Below, piece by piece: positions 8,635 through 16,893 of a stretch of 64,000 nucleotides of DNA. A model generated the notes under the pieces. The model searched no databases, was not told the DNA's origin, and saw nothing but the letters and a program-made list of their open reading frames with translations. Every line of letters begins with the position of its first letter. The stretch's first letter is position 1. Origin of the DNA: Nocardioides sp. NBC_00368. Its GTDB lineage: Bacteria > Actinomycetota > Actinomycetes > Propionibacteriales > Nocardioidaceae. A program made the position numbers and the translations under genes. The stretch lies in NCBI RefSeq assembly GCF_036090055.1, contig NZ_CP107970.1, positions 64,501 to 128,500 on the forward strand, written 5' to 3'.

Positions 8635-9922
8635 TCAGGCCGCGAGGGTGTGATCGAGCAGTAGGTCGCGCAGCGTGAGCTCTGCCCGGGACAGGGGTGG
8701 TGGGTCCGGCCGCCAAGTGTCGGGTGGTGGGCTGGTGTAGGTGTGCCCGGTGGGGGTGATGGTGGTGATGCTGCCGTCGGGTCCGGGTCTGGCCTGCCAC
8801 CCGATCGCTTCCTTGGCCTGGTTGCAGCGTTCGCAGAGACCTTGGAGGTTCTGGGCACTGGTTTCGCCACCGTCCGCGTGGCGCTCGATGTGGTCGATGT
8901 TGCGGATGGGGGCATCACACCCGACGGTCCGACAGATCCCGCCGTCGCGGGTGGTGATCCGCCAGGCCGTCCGGGGCTTTGCGGGAGCGGGATTCCATCG
9001 CGACCAGGTGCCCGGCGGGGTCGGTGAACAGGCGTCGGACGAACACCTCGGCGTCGGCCAGTGCGTCCCGTGCCCAGGCGCCGGGGACGGGCCCGTAGCC
9101 CTCGACCATCGCCGGCTGGTCGCTGGTGTTAGCAAGTGAGTCGGCGGTCATGACGATCTTGACCTCGATCCGGGGCTTCGCCCCGGTCTCGCGGCCGGTG
9201 ACGCGGTCGACGAGGGTGTCGGCCATGACCTGACCCCGGGTGCGTTCGTCCCCGGCGGCGCGTGCGGCGTTGGCTGCCTGGTCCAATGCGGCGAACACTG
9301 CGACGCCGTCCTTGACCGGGAGGAGTGCGCCGAGCCAGGTCATCGTGTCGGGTGCCGGCCGGACGCTGACGCGCCGGTCTTTCTCGGCGTTGGCGGCTCG
9401 GGCGACCACGGAGGCTTGGTCGAGGGTGATGGCGAGCTTCTTGGCGGCGTTCTCGAGCTGCCGTAGCCCCATCGAGACCGCTCGGGCGGGTTCACCGTTC
9501 GGCCCGGTGGCACAGAGTTCGTGGTCGATGACCAGACGGTCTTCCAGGGACAAACAGGCGGTCTCGCGGGCCAGGATGGTGGCCTGCCACTGCGAGAACA
9601 CCCCGGCCTTCATCAGAGCGAAGGTGTGCGGCATTTCCGCGATCAGGAACTTCGCCAGTCCCAGCAGCTTCGCACCCTTGGCCGGTGAGACCCGCCGAGC
9701 CAGCGCGACCTGGGAGGCGACCCCTTCGCCGAGTTTCCGGGCAGGAATCTCGGCGGCGGCTTGTCGTGCCCGCGCGGCCTCGTCCAGACGTACCGAGACC
9801 TCCGCCTGGACCGCCTCCGCGCGGCACTTCACTGCTTCGAGACGAGTTATCCAGTCGACCAGCTCACCCTCGGGCGCACCTGGTGGTGGCCCGTCGAGGA
9901 GGCGGTCGATGGTCTCGTACAT
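8635..9922 (-). pseudogene. DUF222/13E12-family HNH endonuclease, frameshifted
   Basis: The reading frame starts at the ATG at 9922 and gives a DUF222 domain for about 310 residues, ending in V-A-M-E-S-R-S-R-K-A-P-D-G-L-A. It then runs out of phase to a stop at 8915. The expected continuation, I-T-T-R-D-G-G-I-C-R then C-D-A-P-I-R, D-H-I, a G-G-x-T-S-x-N-L-Q loop and C-x-x-C-N-x-x-K (HNH), is in another frame to 8635. The shift lies near 8960-8985, probably a two-base deletion or one-base insertion. These multicopy actinobacterial genes are often broken. A sequencing error would give an intact gene of about 425 residues. Confidence 0.85.
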
Positions 9923-10055
9923 AGTGCTTATTATATGCTATCGAGCACCATAGTGCCACCTATTTTTGCTGGTCAGAAGCCAGTTAAGCAGTCTGCGAAC
10001 AAGTCACGTGAGTGCTGCGCCACACCCTCGCCGCCGCCCCGATATAGGCGAAATC

Positions 10056-10146
10056 TTTCTCGATCGGGTGCCGGGTCAAGGATGGCCGCAGGCCACCGCG
10101 AAGCGGCGGGCGAAGCCCGTCCTTGACGCGGCGCGTGATCGAGAAA
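10056..10146. repeat. Structured inverted-repeat element with 27-base arms
   Basis: The left arm 10056-10082 (TTTCTCGATC...GTCAAGGA) pairs with the right arm 10120-10146 (TCCTTGAC...GATCGAGAAA) with about four mismatches. The interior contains further small hairpins (GGCC-gca-GGCC and CGGGC-gaa-GCCCG). The result is a branched fold typical of REP/BIME-like or MITE-like elements, or a structured RNA. No transposase is adjacent. Confidence 0.6.
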
Positions 10147-10218
10147 CACTCAAAGCAAGGGTCGGCGGCGAACCCTGAAACGAAGAAACAGTCGCTAAAC
10201 CGAGGTTTCCTCACGGGT

Positions 10219-10240
10219 GGTCTCGACAAGCTCGACCACC
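10219..10240. repeat. Dispersed palindromic repeat, copy 2 (intergenic)
   Basis: This 22-base copy is identical to the one at the desB end, here embedded in GGGTGGTC...GACCACC, which lengthens the palindrome. It lies between the structured element and the lipoprotein stop. A partial related string (CTCGACAAGCC) follows near 10290. Confidence 0.75.
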
Positions 10241-10272
10241 GGCGTGCCGGGCCTCGACCAGCGGAGAAGCCG

Positions 10273-10770
10273 CTACGAGTCGGCGACCATCTCGACAAGC
10301 CGCCCCATGGCCCCGAGCTCAGCATCATGAACACCCTCGTCAGGAACGATGACGAGCGACCACAACCGACTCCCGACAGCAACGTTCCCGACCACGAGAT
10401 CCCCGTCGTCGTGCGACTCGATGCACACGAACGCCCGATCGCCGACCTCAACAGGCGGAGGAGAAGGGATGCAGTCTTCCCGGCTGGCGGAGAGCCCAGC
10501 CGAGACGGATGTGTCGACCAAGGTTGTCACGAAGATCGCGCCCCGGTCGCTGGTGTAGGTGCAGACGTCCTCGTCGGCGGTGTGCGACCAGGACCCAGGG
10601 ATGGCACGAGCGACCTGGGCGGGCTCGAAGAGACAGGGCCCGGAAGCCTCGACAGGGGCGGAGGTGGAGGGGCTGGGGCCAGGACTGCTGCTGCTGGGCT
10701 CCCCGGACCCGCAGCCCGCGAGAGCGGTCGCCGAGAGGACGGCTGCGACGCTCAGCAGCTTCCTCGACAC
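10273..10770 (-). CDS. Hypothetical lipoprotein
   Basis: The 165-residue protein has a clear lipoprotein signal (M-S-R-K-L-L...), with lipobox L-A-G-C placing the lipidated cysteine at residue 20. A Ser/Pro/Thr-rich linker to about residue 42 follows. The mature domain has four more cysteines (C46, C69, C98, C115) that could form two disulfides. The fold resembles small actinobacterial DUF3558-like lipoproteins, but I do not recognise it firmly. It lies downstream, on the same strand, of the broken sigma factor, so it may once have been in its regulon. No function is proposed. Confidence 0.75.
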   Translation of the reverse strand: MSRKLLSVAAVLSATALAGCGSGEPSSSSPGPSPSTSAPVEASGPCLFEPAQVARAIPGSWSHTADEDVCTYTSDRGAIFVTTLVDTSVSAGLSASREDCIPSPPPVEVGDRAFVCIESHDDGDLVVGNVAVGSRLWSLVIVPDEGVHDAELGAMGRLVEMVADS

Positions 10771-10812
10771 GTACGTCTCCTCGGGGTTGCGGGGTCCCGT
10801 CAGTTTTGCAGG

Positions 10813-11286
10813 TCATCCTCGCAAGCCCGCAACCGAGGACCCGTCGGGCGAGGCGAGATCGGGGATCAGGACGCGGAGCCGGGCGAGCGCGTCGCTGCAC
10901 TGGGACTTGACGGTGCCGACCGAGACGCCGAGCGCGGCCGCGGTCTCGCGCTCGGTGAGGTCGTCGTAGTAGCGCAGGACGATGACGGCGCGCTGTCGAG
11001 GCGGCAGCCGCAGGAGCGCATGGCGCAGAGTGAGGTTCGAGCTGAGGCTCGGCTCGGCGGCCGCACGTTCGGGAAGACGGTCGACCAGGGTCTCGCGCCA
11101 GCGACGGGTGCGCCATCGGGTGGTGGCTTCGCGGGCGAGGACCTTGCGGACGTACGCCTCGGGGTTGTCCTTGATCCTGCCCCACTTCGGGACCACCTTG
11201 ATGAGCGCGGCCTGAACGAGGTCCTCGGCGTCCTCGGCATGGCCGGTGAGGAAGAACGCTGTACGCAGCAGGGCATGCCTCCGCTG
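10813..11286 (-). pseudogene. SigE-family RNA polymerase sigma factor lacking a start
   Basis: The frame encodes most of a SigE-type ECF sigma factor. R-R-H-A-L-L-R-T-A-F-F-L-T-G-H-A-E-D is region 2, and H-A-L-L-R-L-P-P-R-Q-R-A-V followed by V-G-T-V-K-S-Q is the region 4 helix-turn-helix. Upstream of region 2 the frame has no ATG, GTG or TTG before an in-frame stop near 11362. The first initiation codon is an internal GTG at 11196, which would remove the core-binding part of region 2. Directly upstream, in another frame, is a fragment of a typical sigma-partner protein. The gene is therefore probably inactivated by a deletion. Confidence 0.7.
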
Positions 11287-11702
11287 AGATAGGGGGTGGC
11301 GGCGTGCGGCAGGTCGAGGAAGGCGTACGCACCGGTGTCGGCCGATACGCCGACCAGTCCTTCACCGCTCTCGAACCAACCCTTGCGCTGTGCGCTGATC
11401 GTCGCGACGAGCACACCCGGCGGACCCACCGAGTCCGTGCCGGGGAGGTGAGGGCTGGGCTCGTGGAAGCGGCTGGGAAGGAAGGTTCCCGACCCGGTGT
11501 CCGTCGCCGGCGCGACGTCGGCGCGCTGTTGCCAGGTGGTCGAACCCAGCACGATGAGCAGCAAGCAGGCGATCGAGGCGATGGCGACGGTGCCGACACG
11601 CCGCGTACGCGCCATCCGACGGCCACGCCGCCACAGCTGCCCAGCCGGAGCGCCGCCGGTGGGCGCCTCGCGGGCGAGGTCTTCGAGCAGGTCAGTCAGC
11701 AC
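11287..11702 (-). pseudogene. Truncated membrane protein of the sigma-partner type
   Basis: From a GTG at 11702 the frame reads V-L-T-D-L-L-E-D-L-A-R-E-A-P-T-G-G. A basic stretch, one transmembrane helix (near residues 33-52) and the start of a beta-propeller-like domain (V-S-A-D-T-G-A-Y-A-F-L-D-L-P) follow. This matches the N-terminus of proteins commonly encoded beside SigE-family sigma genes, which are usually 350 residues or longer. Homology ends near 11290, where the frame continues meaninglessly through the sigma gene to 10866. The family assignment is from memory; the junction is seen in the sequence. Confidence 0.55.
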
Positions 11703-11819
11703 ATCGGTCTCCAGATCGGTCGTCCGATGGCTTACACGTATCGAGCCCGGCGAAAGGTTGGGTGCCGATTTGAACAGAATTGACGTGCGGACTTTGCTGG
11801 ATTGGGCAGAATCACCCGG

Positions 11820-14081
11820 GTGACCTCTGAGATCAGAGAACGGCTCGCGGGACAGCACGTCCTGCTCACGGGCGTGACCGGGTTCGTCGGGGAGGCCCTG
11901 CTGCATCTGCTGCTGACCGAGGTGCCGGACGTACGCCTCAGCGTCCTCGTGCGCCCGAAGGGATCGACCCCAGGGGCCGACCGGATCGCGAAGCTGCTGG
12001 CCAAGCCGATCTTCGAGGCGGTCGCGGACGCGGAGGTGAACGTCGTCGAGGGCGATCTCTCCGACCCGCCCGCGCTGCCGGACGATCTCGACGCCGTCGT
12101 TCACTCCGCGGGGGACGTCTCCTTCGACCCGCCGGTCGACGAGGGCTTCGTGACCAACGTCGTCGGCGTGCGCGAGCTGCTCAAGCGGGTCGAGGAGACC
12201 GGGCGCGACATCCACTATCTGCACGTCTCGACCGCATACGTGTCCGGGCGGCGACGGGGACACATCCCCGAGGGGCCGGTCGACCATGCCGTCGACGTGG
12301 ACGCCGAGCTCGCCTGGGGCCTGGCGCAGCGCGCCGCCGTCGAGGAGCGCTCGCGCAGCGTCGAGGTGATCTCCAAGCTGCGCAAGCAGGCCGAGCGCGA
12401 GCACGGCCGTGCCGGCCTGATGACCGCCGCCGCTGCCGCCGAGGAGGCGCGCAAGAAGTGGGTGAAGGAGGAGCTCGTACGTCTCGGCACCGAGCGGGCG
12501 CGCTCGCTGGGCTGGACCGACTGCTACACCTTCACCAAGGCGCTGGGGGAGCGGGTCGTGGAGGCCCACGCAGCCGCCGGCCACCGGGCCACGATCTACC
12601 GCCCGGCGATCATCGAGTCGGCCGTCTCCCGTCCGCATCCGGGCTGGATCGAGGGCTTCAAGATGGCTGAGCCGCTGATCCTGGCCTACGGGCGCGGCGA
12701 GCTGCCGCTCTTCCCGGCCGCCGCCGACACCGCCATCGACATCGTGCCCGTCGACCATGTGGTCGCCTCGATCGTCGCCTGCCTGGCGCACCCGCCGCAG
12801 CACGGGGAGCCGGCCTACTTCCACCTCGCCTCCGGCGACCGCAACCCGGTGACGTTCGGGATGCTCTACGAGACGGTGCGCGCCTACTTCGAGAAGCAGC
12901 CGTTCGCGGCCGGCGACCGCGGTGCCGCGCGGCTGCCGGAGTGGACCTTCCCGGGCGGGGCCTCGGTCGAGCGGATGATGGCGACCGGGGAGAAGGTGCA
13001 CAAGGTCGCCGACACGCTGCTCGGGCTGGCCCCGCGCAGCGACCGCACCCGCGGCTGGGCGCGCGACCTCGACCGGCAGGGCCGGCGGCTGAAGTTCCTG
13101 CGGCGCTACCTGGACCTCTACAAGGAGTACGCCCAGGCCGACCTCCGCTTCGTCGACGCCAACACGCTCGCCCTGTATCGGTCGCTGTCGCCGGGCGACC
13201 AGGAGACCTTCGCCTTCGACACCGGCGTGATCGACTGGCACGAGTATCTCCACGACATCCATGTGCCGTCGGTGACCAAGCCGGTCCGCGAGCTCGACGA
13301 GCTGCGCAAGCTGCGGAAGAAGCCGGTCCCCGGCCGGCTCCCGAGGATCTCGACAGGCTCGCCCACCGACGAGAAGCGGGTCGCTGCCTTCTTCGACCTC
13401 GACGGCACCCTGATGTCCTCCAACGTGATCGAGACCTACCTGTGGCTGCGCCTCGGCGAGCTGTCGGGCACCAAGAAGGCCGCCGAGATCGCCCGGATGG
13501 CCGGCAAGGTCCCCAAGTACGTGTGGGCGGACCGGGCCGAGCGCAGCTCGCTGCTGCGTACGGTCTACAAGGAGTACGCCGGCGCGCGGCTCTCCGAGCT
13601 CGACGAGATCGTCGACCAGCACCTGACCACGCACATCCTCGGGAGGCTGGCCCCGGACGCGGTCCGGCGGATCCGGGAGCACCGCGCCGCGGGGCACGTG
13701 ACGGTGCTGGTCACCGGCGCGATCCGGCCGCTGACCAGGCCGCTGCTGCCGCTGTTCGACCACATCGAGGCCGCCGACCTGGCCGTCGACGACCGTGGCT
13801 ACTGCACCGGCCACCTGGCCGCCTCGCCGCTGGTCGGGGAGTCACGCGGCGCGTTCGTCCGCGAGTGGTCCCGCCGCGAGGGCATCTCGCCGGCCGACTG
13901 CTTCGCCTACGCCGACTCCCACTCCGACCTCCCGCTGCTGGCCGCGGTCGGTCACCCGGTTGCGGTCCGGCCCGACGTACCTCTCTTCCGGCACGCCAAG
14001 AGATCGCACTGGACGATCGTCGACTGGGAGTCCCCGGGGCATGCGAGCCGCACGCTCGACCCGGCCGGGCTGAACCGATGA
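11820..14081 (+). CDS. Fatty acyl-CoA reductase-HAD phosphatase fusion
   Basis: The 753-residue protein has two halves. Residues 1 to about 480 are a male-sterility/FAR-type extended SDR, with the NAD(P) motif T-G-V-T-G-F-V-G near 18-25 and catalytic Y236-x-x-x-K240. Enzymes of this type reduce acyl-CoA or acyl-ACP to aldehyde or alcohol. From about 515 it is a HAD-IB hydrolase, with motif I F-D-L-D-G-T (D526, D528) and a late D-S-x-S-D-L-P. This class includes SerB-like phosphatases. The GTG at 11820 is chosen; a TTG at 11802 is the alternative. The linker includes a peptide encoded by a dispersed palindrome. It heads a four-gene operon. Confidence 0.82.
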   Translation: MTSEIRERLAGQHVLLTGVTGFVGEALLHLLLTEVPDVRLSVLVRPKGSTPGADRIAKLLAKPIFEAVADAEVNVVEGDLSDPPALPDDLDAVVHSAGDVSFDPPVDEGFVTNVVGVRELLKRVEETGRDIHYLHVSTAYVSGRRRGHIPEGPVDHAVDVDAELAWGLAQRAAVEERSRSVEVISKLRKQAEREHGRAGLMTAAAAAEEARKKWVKEELVRLGTERARSLGWTDCYTFTKALGERVVEAHAAAGHRATIYRPAIIESAVSRPHPGWIEGFKMAEPLILAYGRGELPLFPAAADTAIDIVPVDHVVASIVACLAHPPQHGEPAYFHLASGDRNPVTFGMLYETVRAYFEKQPFAAGDRGAARLPEWTFPGGASVERMMATGEKVHKVADTLLGLAPRSDRTRGWARDLDRQGRRLKFLRRYLDLYKEYAQADLRFVDANTLALYRSLSPGDQETFAFDTGVIDWHEYLHDIHVPSVTKPVRELDELRKLRKKPVPGRLPRISTGSPTDEKRVAAFFDLDGTLMSSNVIETYLWLRLGELSGTKKAAEIARMAGKVPKYVWADRAERSSLLRTVYKEYAGARLSELDEIVDQHLTTHILGRLAPDAVRRIREHRAAGHVTVLVTGAIRPLTRPLLPLFDHIEAADLAVDDRGYCTGHLAASPLVGESRGAFVREWSRREGISPADCFAYADSHSDLPLLAAVGHPVAVRPDVPLFRHAKRSHWTIVDWESPGHASRTLDPAGLNR
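13345..13367. repeat. Dispersed palindromic repeat, copy 3 (variant, in a protein linker)
   Basis: ATCTCGACAGGCTCGCCCACC differs from the canonical repeat at a few positions. It is in frame and encodes R-I-S-T-G-S-P-T between the reductase and phosphatase domains, where an insertion would be tolerated. Confidence 0.55.
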
Positions 14082-14092
14082 GGAGGGGCTGA

Positions 14093-15283
14093 ATGCTCGC
14101 GCTCGAGATGTACCGCAGCGTCGCCAAGACGGCGCTGGGGAAGGTCGCCGGTGGACGGATGCCGCTGCTGCTGACCGGTGCGGCGGCGCCGCTGCGGATG
14201 GTGACGCTCGACCCGCCGAAGGTCGAGCACGACGGGTGGGCCCGGCTGCGGGTCTCGCTCTCCGGCATCTGCGGGTCCGACCTGGGGATGCTGTCGGGCA
14301 AGACCTCCCTCTACTTCCAGCCGCTGGTCAGCCTGCCGTTCGTGCCCGGCCACGAGATCGTCGGCGAGCTGCTCGACCCGTGCGGTGACCTGGCGGCCGG
14401 CACCCGCGTGGTCGTCGACCCGGTCCTGACCTGCGCCGCGCGCGGGCTGGAGGCGTGCGAGGCGTGCGCGCGGGGCGAGACCAACCGGTGCTCCCGGATC
14501 ACCGTCGGCGACATCTCCGCCGGGCTGCAGACCGGGTTCTGCCACGACACCGGCGGCGGCTGGTCCCAGCAGCTCTCGGTGCACCGCTCCCAGCTCCACG
14601 TGGTGCCGGACGGCTACTCCGACGAGCAGGCGCTGCTCGCCGAGCCGGTCGCCTGCGCTGTCCACACGGCACGACGGGCCGCGATCAAGCCCGGGGACCG
14701 GGTGCTCGTCTCGGGCGCCGGCTCGGTCGGCCTGCTGGCCACGCTGGCCCTGCGCGAGCTCACCGACGCCGGCGAGATCCTGGTCGTCGCCAAGCACGCC
14801 CACCAGCGCGAGCTGGCCATGGAGTTCGGCGCCACCGAGGTGGTCGCGCCGTCGGAGACCCTGCGCAGGATCAGACGCGCGACCAGCGCTTTCATGCTCG
14901 AGCCGGAGATGCTGTCGGCGCCCTACCTCCTCGGCGGTGTGGACGTGACCATCGACGCGGTCGGCTCCAAGGAGTCCCTGCAGACGTGTCTGCACGCGAC
15001 CCGCGCCGGCGGCCGCGTGGTGCTCTCCGGGATGCCCGCCTCCGCCGATCTGTCCGCGGCCTGGTTCCGGGAGCTCGAGGTGGTCGGGACGTACGCCTCC
15101 TCGCGGGGCTCCGGCGACTTCGCCACCGCTCTCGACCTGGTCGGCCACGACGCCATGTGCCGCCTCGCGAAGACCGTCGCGCCCTACCCGCTCCACCGCT
15201 GGCGCGAGGCCCTCGACCATGCCCACTCAGCCGGTCGGCTCGGCACCGTCAAGGTGGCGTTCGATCCTCGCCGGACCAGTTGA
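14093..15283 (+). CDS. Zinc-binding medium-chain dehydrogenase
   Basis: The 396-residue protein is an MDR-family alcohol/polyol dehydrogenase. Catalytic zinc ligands are suggested by G-I-C-G-S-D (C and D near 60-63) and G-H-E near 85. A cysteine-rich loop (C-A-A-R-G-L-E-A-C-E-A-C...C) is the structural zinc site. The Rossmann signature G-A-G-S-V-G lies near 205. AGGAGGGG immediately upstream gives a strong ribosome site 12 bases after the reductase stop. It could oxidise or reduce the intermediate linking the acyl reductase and the LarA-like enzyme; the substrate is unknown. Confidence 0.85.
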   Translation: MLALEMYRSVAKTALGKVAGGRMPLLLTGAAAPLRMVTLDPPKVEHDGWARLRVSLSGICGSDLGMLSGKTSLYFQPLVSLPFVPGHEIVGELLDPCGDLAAGTRVVVDPVLTCAARGLEACEACARGETNRCSRITVGDISAGLQTGFCHDTGGGWSQQLSVHRSQLHVVPDGYSDEQALLAEPVACAVHTARRAAIKPGDRVLVSGAGSVGLLATLALRELTDAGEILVVAKHAHQRELAMEFGATEVVAPSETLRRIRRATSAFMLEPEMLSAPYLLGGVDVTIDAVGSKESLQTCLHATRAGGRVVLSGMPASADLSAAWFRELEVVGTYASSRGSGDFATALDLVGHDAMCRLAKTVAPYPLHRWREALDHAHSAGRLGTVKVAFDPRRTS

Positions 15284-15312
15284 ACACAGCCGTCATAGAA
15301 GGAGAGTCATCG

Positions 15313-16893
15313 ATGACACGCCCAGGATTCGTTCTGGAGGTCGACGACCGTACGCCGCCCCTGCTCGTCCACGAGGGGCTCGGGTTCCGGCTGGAGGAGT
15401 TCCCGCAGGGCACCCGGGTGGTCTACCCGCCCGAGTCGCTGCCGACGGTTCCGGACGTGGACGAGGCGATCCGGGAGGCCCTGGAGAGCCCGGTCGACTC
15501 CGAGCCGCTGCGCGAGCTGATGTTCCCGGGGATGCGGCTGACGATCGCCTTCGACGACCTCTCCCTGCCGCTGCCCACGATGAAGGCCCCCGACATCCGC
15601 GGCCGGATCATCGAGCAGGTGCTCACGATCGCGGCCGAGAAGGGCGTCGACGACGTCGAGATCATCGCCGCGCTCGCGCTGCACCGTCGGATGACCGACG
15701 CCGAGATGAAGCACATCGTCGGCGAGCGCGTCTTCCGCAGCTTCGCGCCGCAGGGCCTGCTCTACAACCACGACGCCGAGGACCGCTCCAACCTCGAGCA
15801 CATGGGCGTCACCGAGAAGGGCGAGGACGTCGAGATCAACAAGCGGGCGGCCACCTCCGACCTGCTCGTCTACGTCAACGTCAACCTCGTCGCGATGGAC
15901 GGCGGCCACAAGTCGGTCGGCATCGGGCTGGCGTCGTACAAGTCGATCAAGCACCACCACAACGCCAAGACGATGGTCCACTCGCGCTCCTTCATGGACC
16001 ACAAGCACTCCGAGATGCACTCGTCGGCCTGGCGGATGGGCCGGCTGATCAGCGAGCACGTCAAGGTCTTCCAGATCGAGACGACGCTCGACAACGAGGT
16101 CTTCGGGAAGCCCTACGACACGCTGCTCAAGCGCGAGTGGGAGTGGTCGCTGCGCGACCAGGCGACCGTGCTCGGTCTGCGCCGAGGCCTGGCCGTGGCG
16201 CCGCAGAAGATGCGCCACAAGATGTTCCACGACCTGCGCTCCAACTACGGGCTGACCGGGATCACCGCCGGAGCCGTCGAGCCGGTCCACGAGCTGACCG
16301 TGCAGCGGGTCCACCAGCAGCAACGGGTCAAGGTCGAGGGTCAGTCCGACGTGATGGTGATGGGGGTGCCCTACCTCGGCCCCTACAACGTCAACTCGAC
16401 CATGAACCCGATCCTGGCCGCCTGCATGGGTCTGGGCTACTACTTCAACTCCTACCTGCGGCAGCCGGTGGTGCGCGAGGGCGGCGTCGCGATCCTCTAC
16501 CACCCGCTCGACGAGGGCTTCAACACCCTGACCCACCCCTCCTACGTCGACTTCTACGAGGAGGTGCTGGCCGACACCACCGATCCCGCGTTGATCGGGC
16601 CGAAGTTCGAGGAGCAGTTCGCCACCGACCCCTGGTACGTCCACCTCTACCGCACCTCGAATGCCTACCACGGGGTCCACCCGTTCTACATGTGGTACTG
16701 GATCGCGCACGCGCTCGACCACCTCGGCGACGTCATCTGGGTCGGCGGGAACCCCAAGGCCGCGGCCCGGATGGGCTTCCGGTCGGCGACCACCTTGCGC
16801 GATGCGCTCGAGATGGCCAGTTCGACCGTCGGGCCGTCGCCGTCGATCACCTATCTGCGCAACCCCCCGCACCTGCTGGCGGACGTCCGATGA
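15313..16893 (+). CDS. LarA-like nickel-pincer racemase/epimerase homologue
   Basis: The 526-residue protein belongs to the LarA (lactate racemase, DUF2088) superfamily. F-D-D-L-S-L-P near 80-86 matches the D-D-x-T-R-P motif. H124, K200 (G-G-H-K) and H216 have exactly the spacing I recall for Lactiplantibacillus plantarum LarA H108, K184 and H200: catalytic His, covalent pincer-nucleotide Lys and nickel ligand. The position matching the second catalytic His (H174) is V190, so the chemistry probably differs from lactate racemisation. The ATG follows AAGGAGAG. Its stop overlaps the acyltransferase start. No larB, larC or larE is in the window, so cofactor supply must come from elsewhere. Confidence 0.75.
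   Translation: MTRPGFVLEVDDRTPPLLVHEGLGFRLEEFPQGTRVVYPPESLPTVPDVDEAIREALESPVDSEPLRELMFPGMRLTIAFDDLSLPLPTMKAPDIRGRIIEQVLTIAAEKGVDDVEIIAALALHRRMTDAEMKHIVGERVFRSFAPQGLLYNHDAEDRSNLEHMGVTEKGEDVEINKRAATSDLLVYVNVNLVAMDGGHKSVGIGLASYKSIKHHHNAKTMVHSRSFMDHKHSEMHSSAWRMGRLISEHVKVFQIETTLDNEVFGKPYDTLLKREWEWSLRDQATVLGLRRGLAVAPQKMRHKMFHDLRSNYGLTGITAGAVEPVHELTVQRVHQQQRVKVEGQSDVMVMGVPYLGPYNVNSTMNPILAACMGLGYYFNSYLRQPVVREGGVAILYHPLDEGFNTLTHPSYVDFYEEVLADTTDPALIGPKFEEQFATDPWYVHLYRTSNAYHGVHPFYMWYWIAHALDHLGDVIWVGGNPKAAARMGFRSATTLRDALEMASSTVGPSPSITYLRNPPHLLADVR

Larger units (their letters stand above)
9923..10272. other. 350-base non-coding stretch with palindromic elements
   Basis: No convincing gene is present. 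The first 40 bases are unusually AT-rich for this genome and form the promoter side of the HNH gene. They are followed by a long imperfect inverted repeat (10056-10146) and a dispersed palindrome (10219-10240). The lipoprotein gene ends just beyond. Confidence 0.7.

Noticed and set aside
8635..9922. Programmed ribosomal frameshift in the HNH gene
   Set aside because: No slippery heptamer or downstream pseudoknot is visible at the junction; an indel is simpler.
11732..13814. Long minus-strand frame opposite the acyl reductase-HAD gene, continuous with the sigma-partner fragment
   Set aside because: Only the part near 11287-11702 has plausible protein character. The rest mirrors the sense gene and is rich in Asp, Val and Arg as antisense frames are here.
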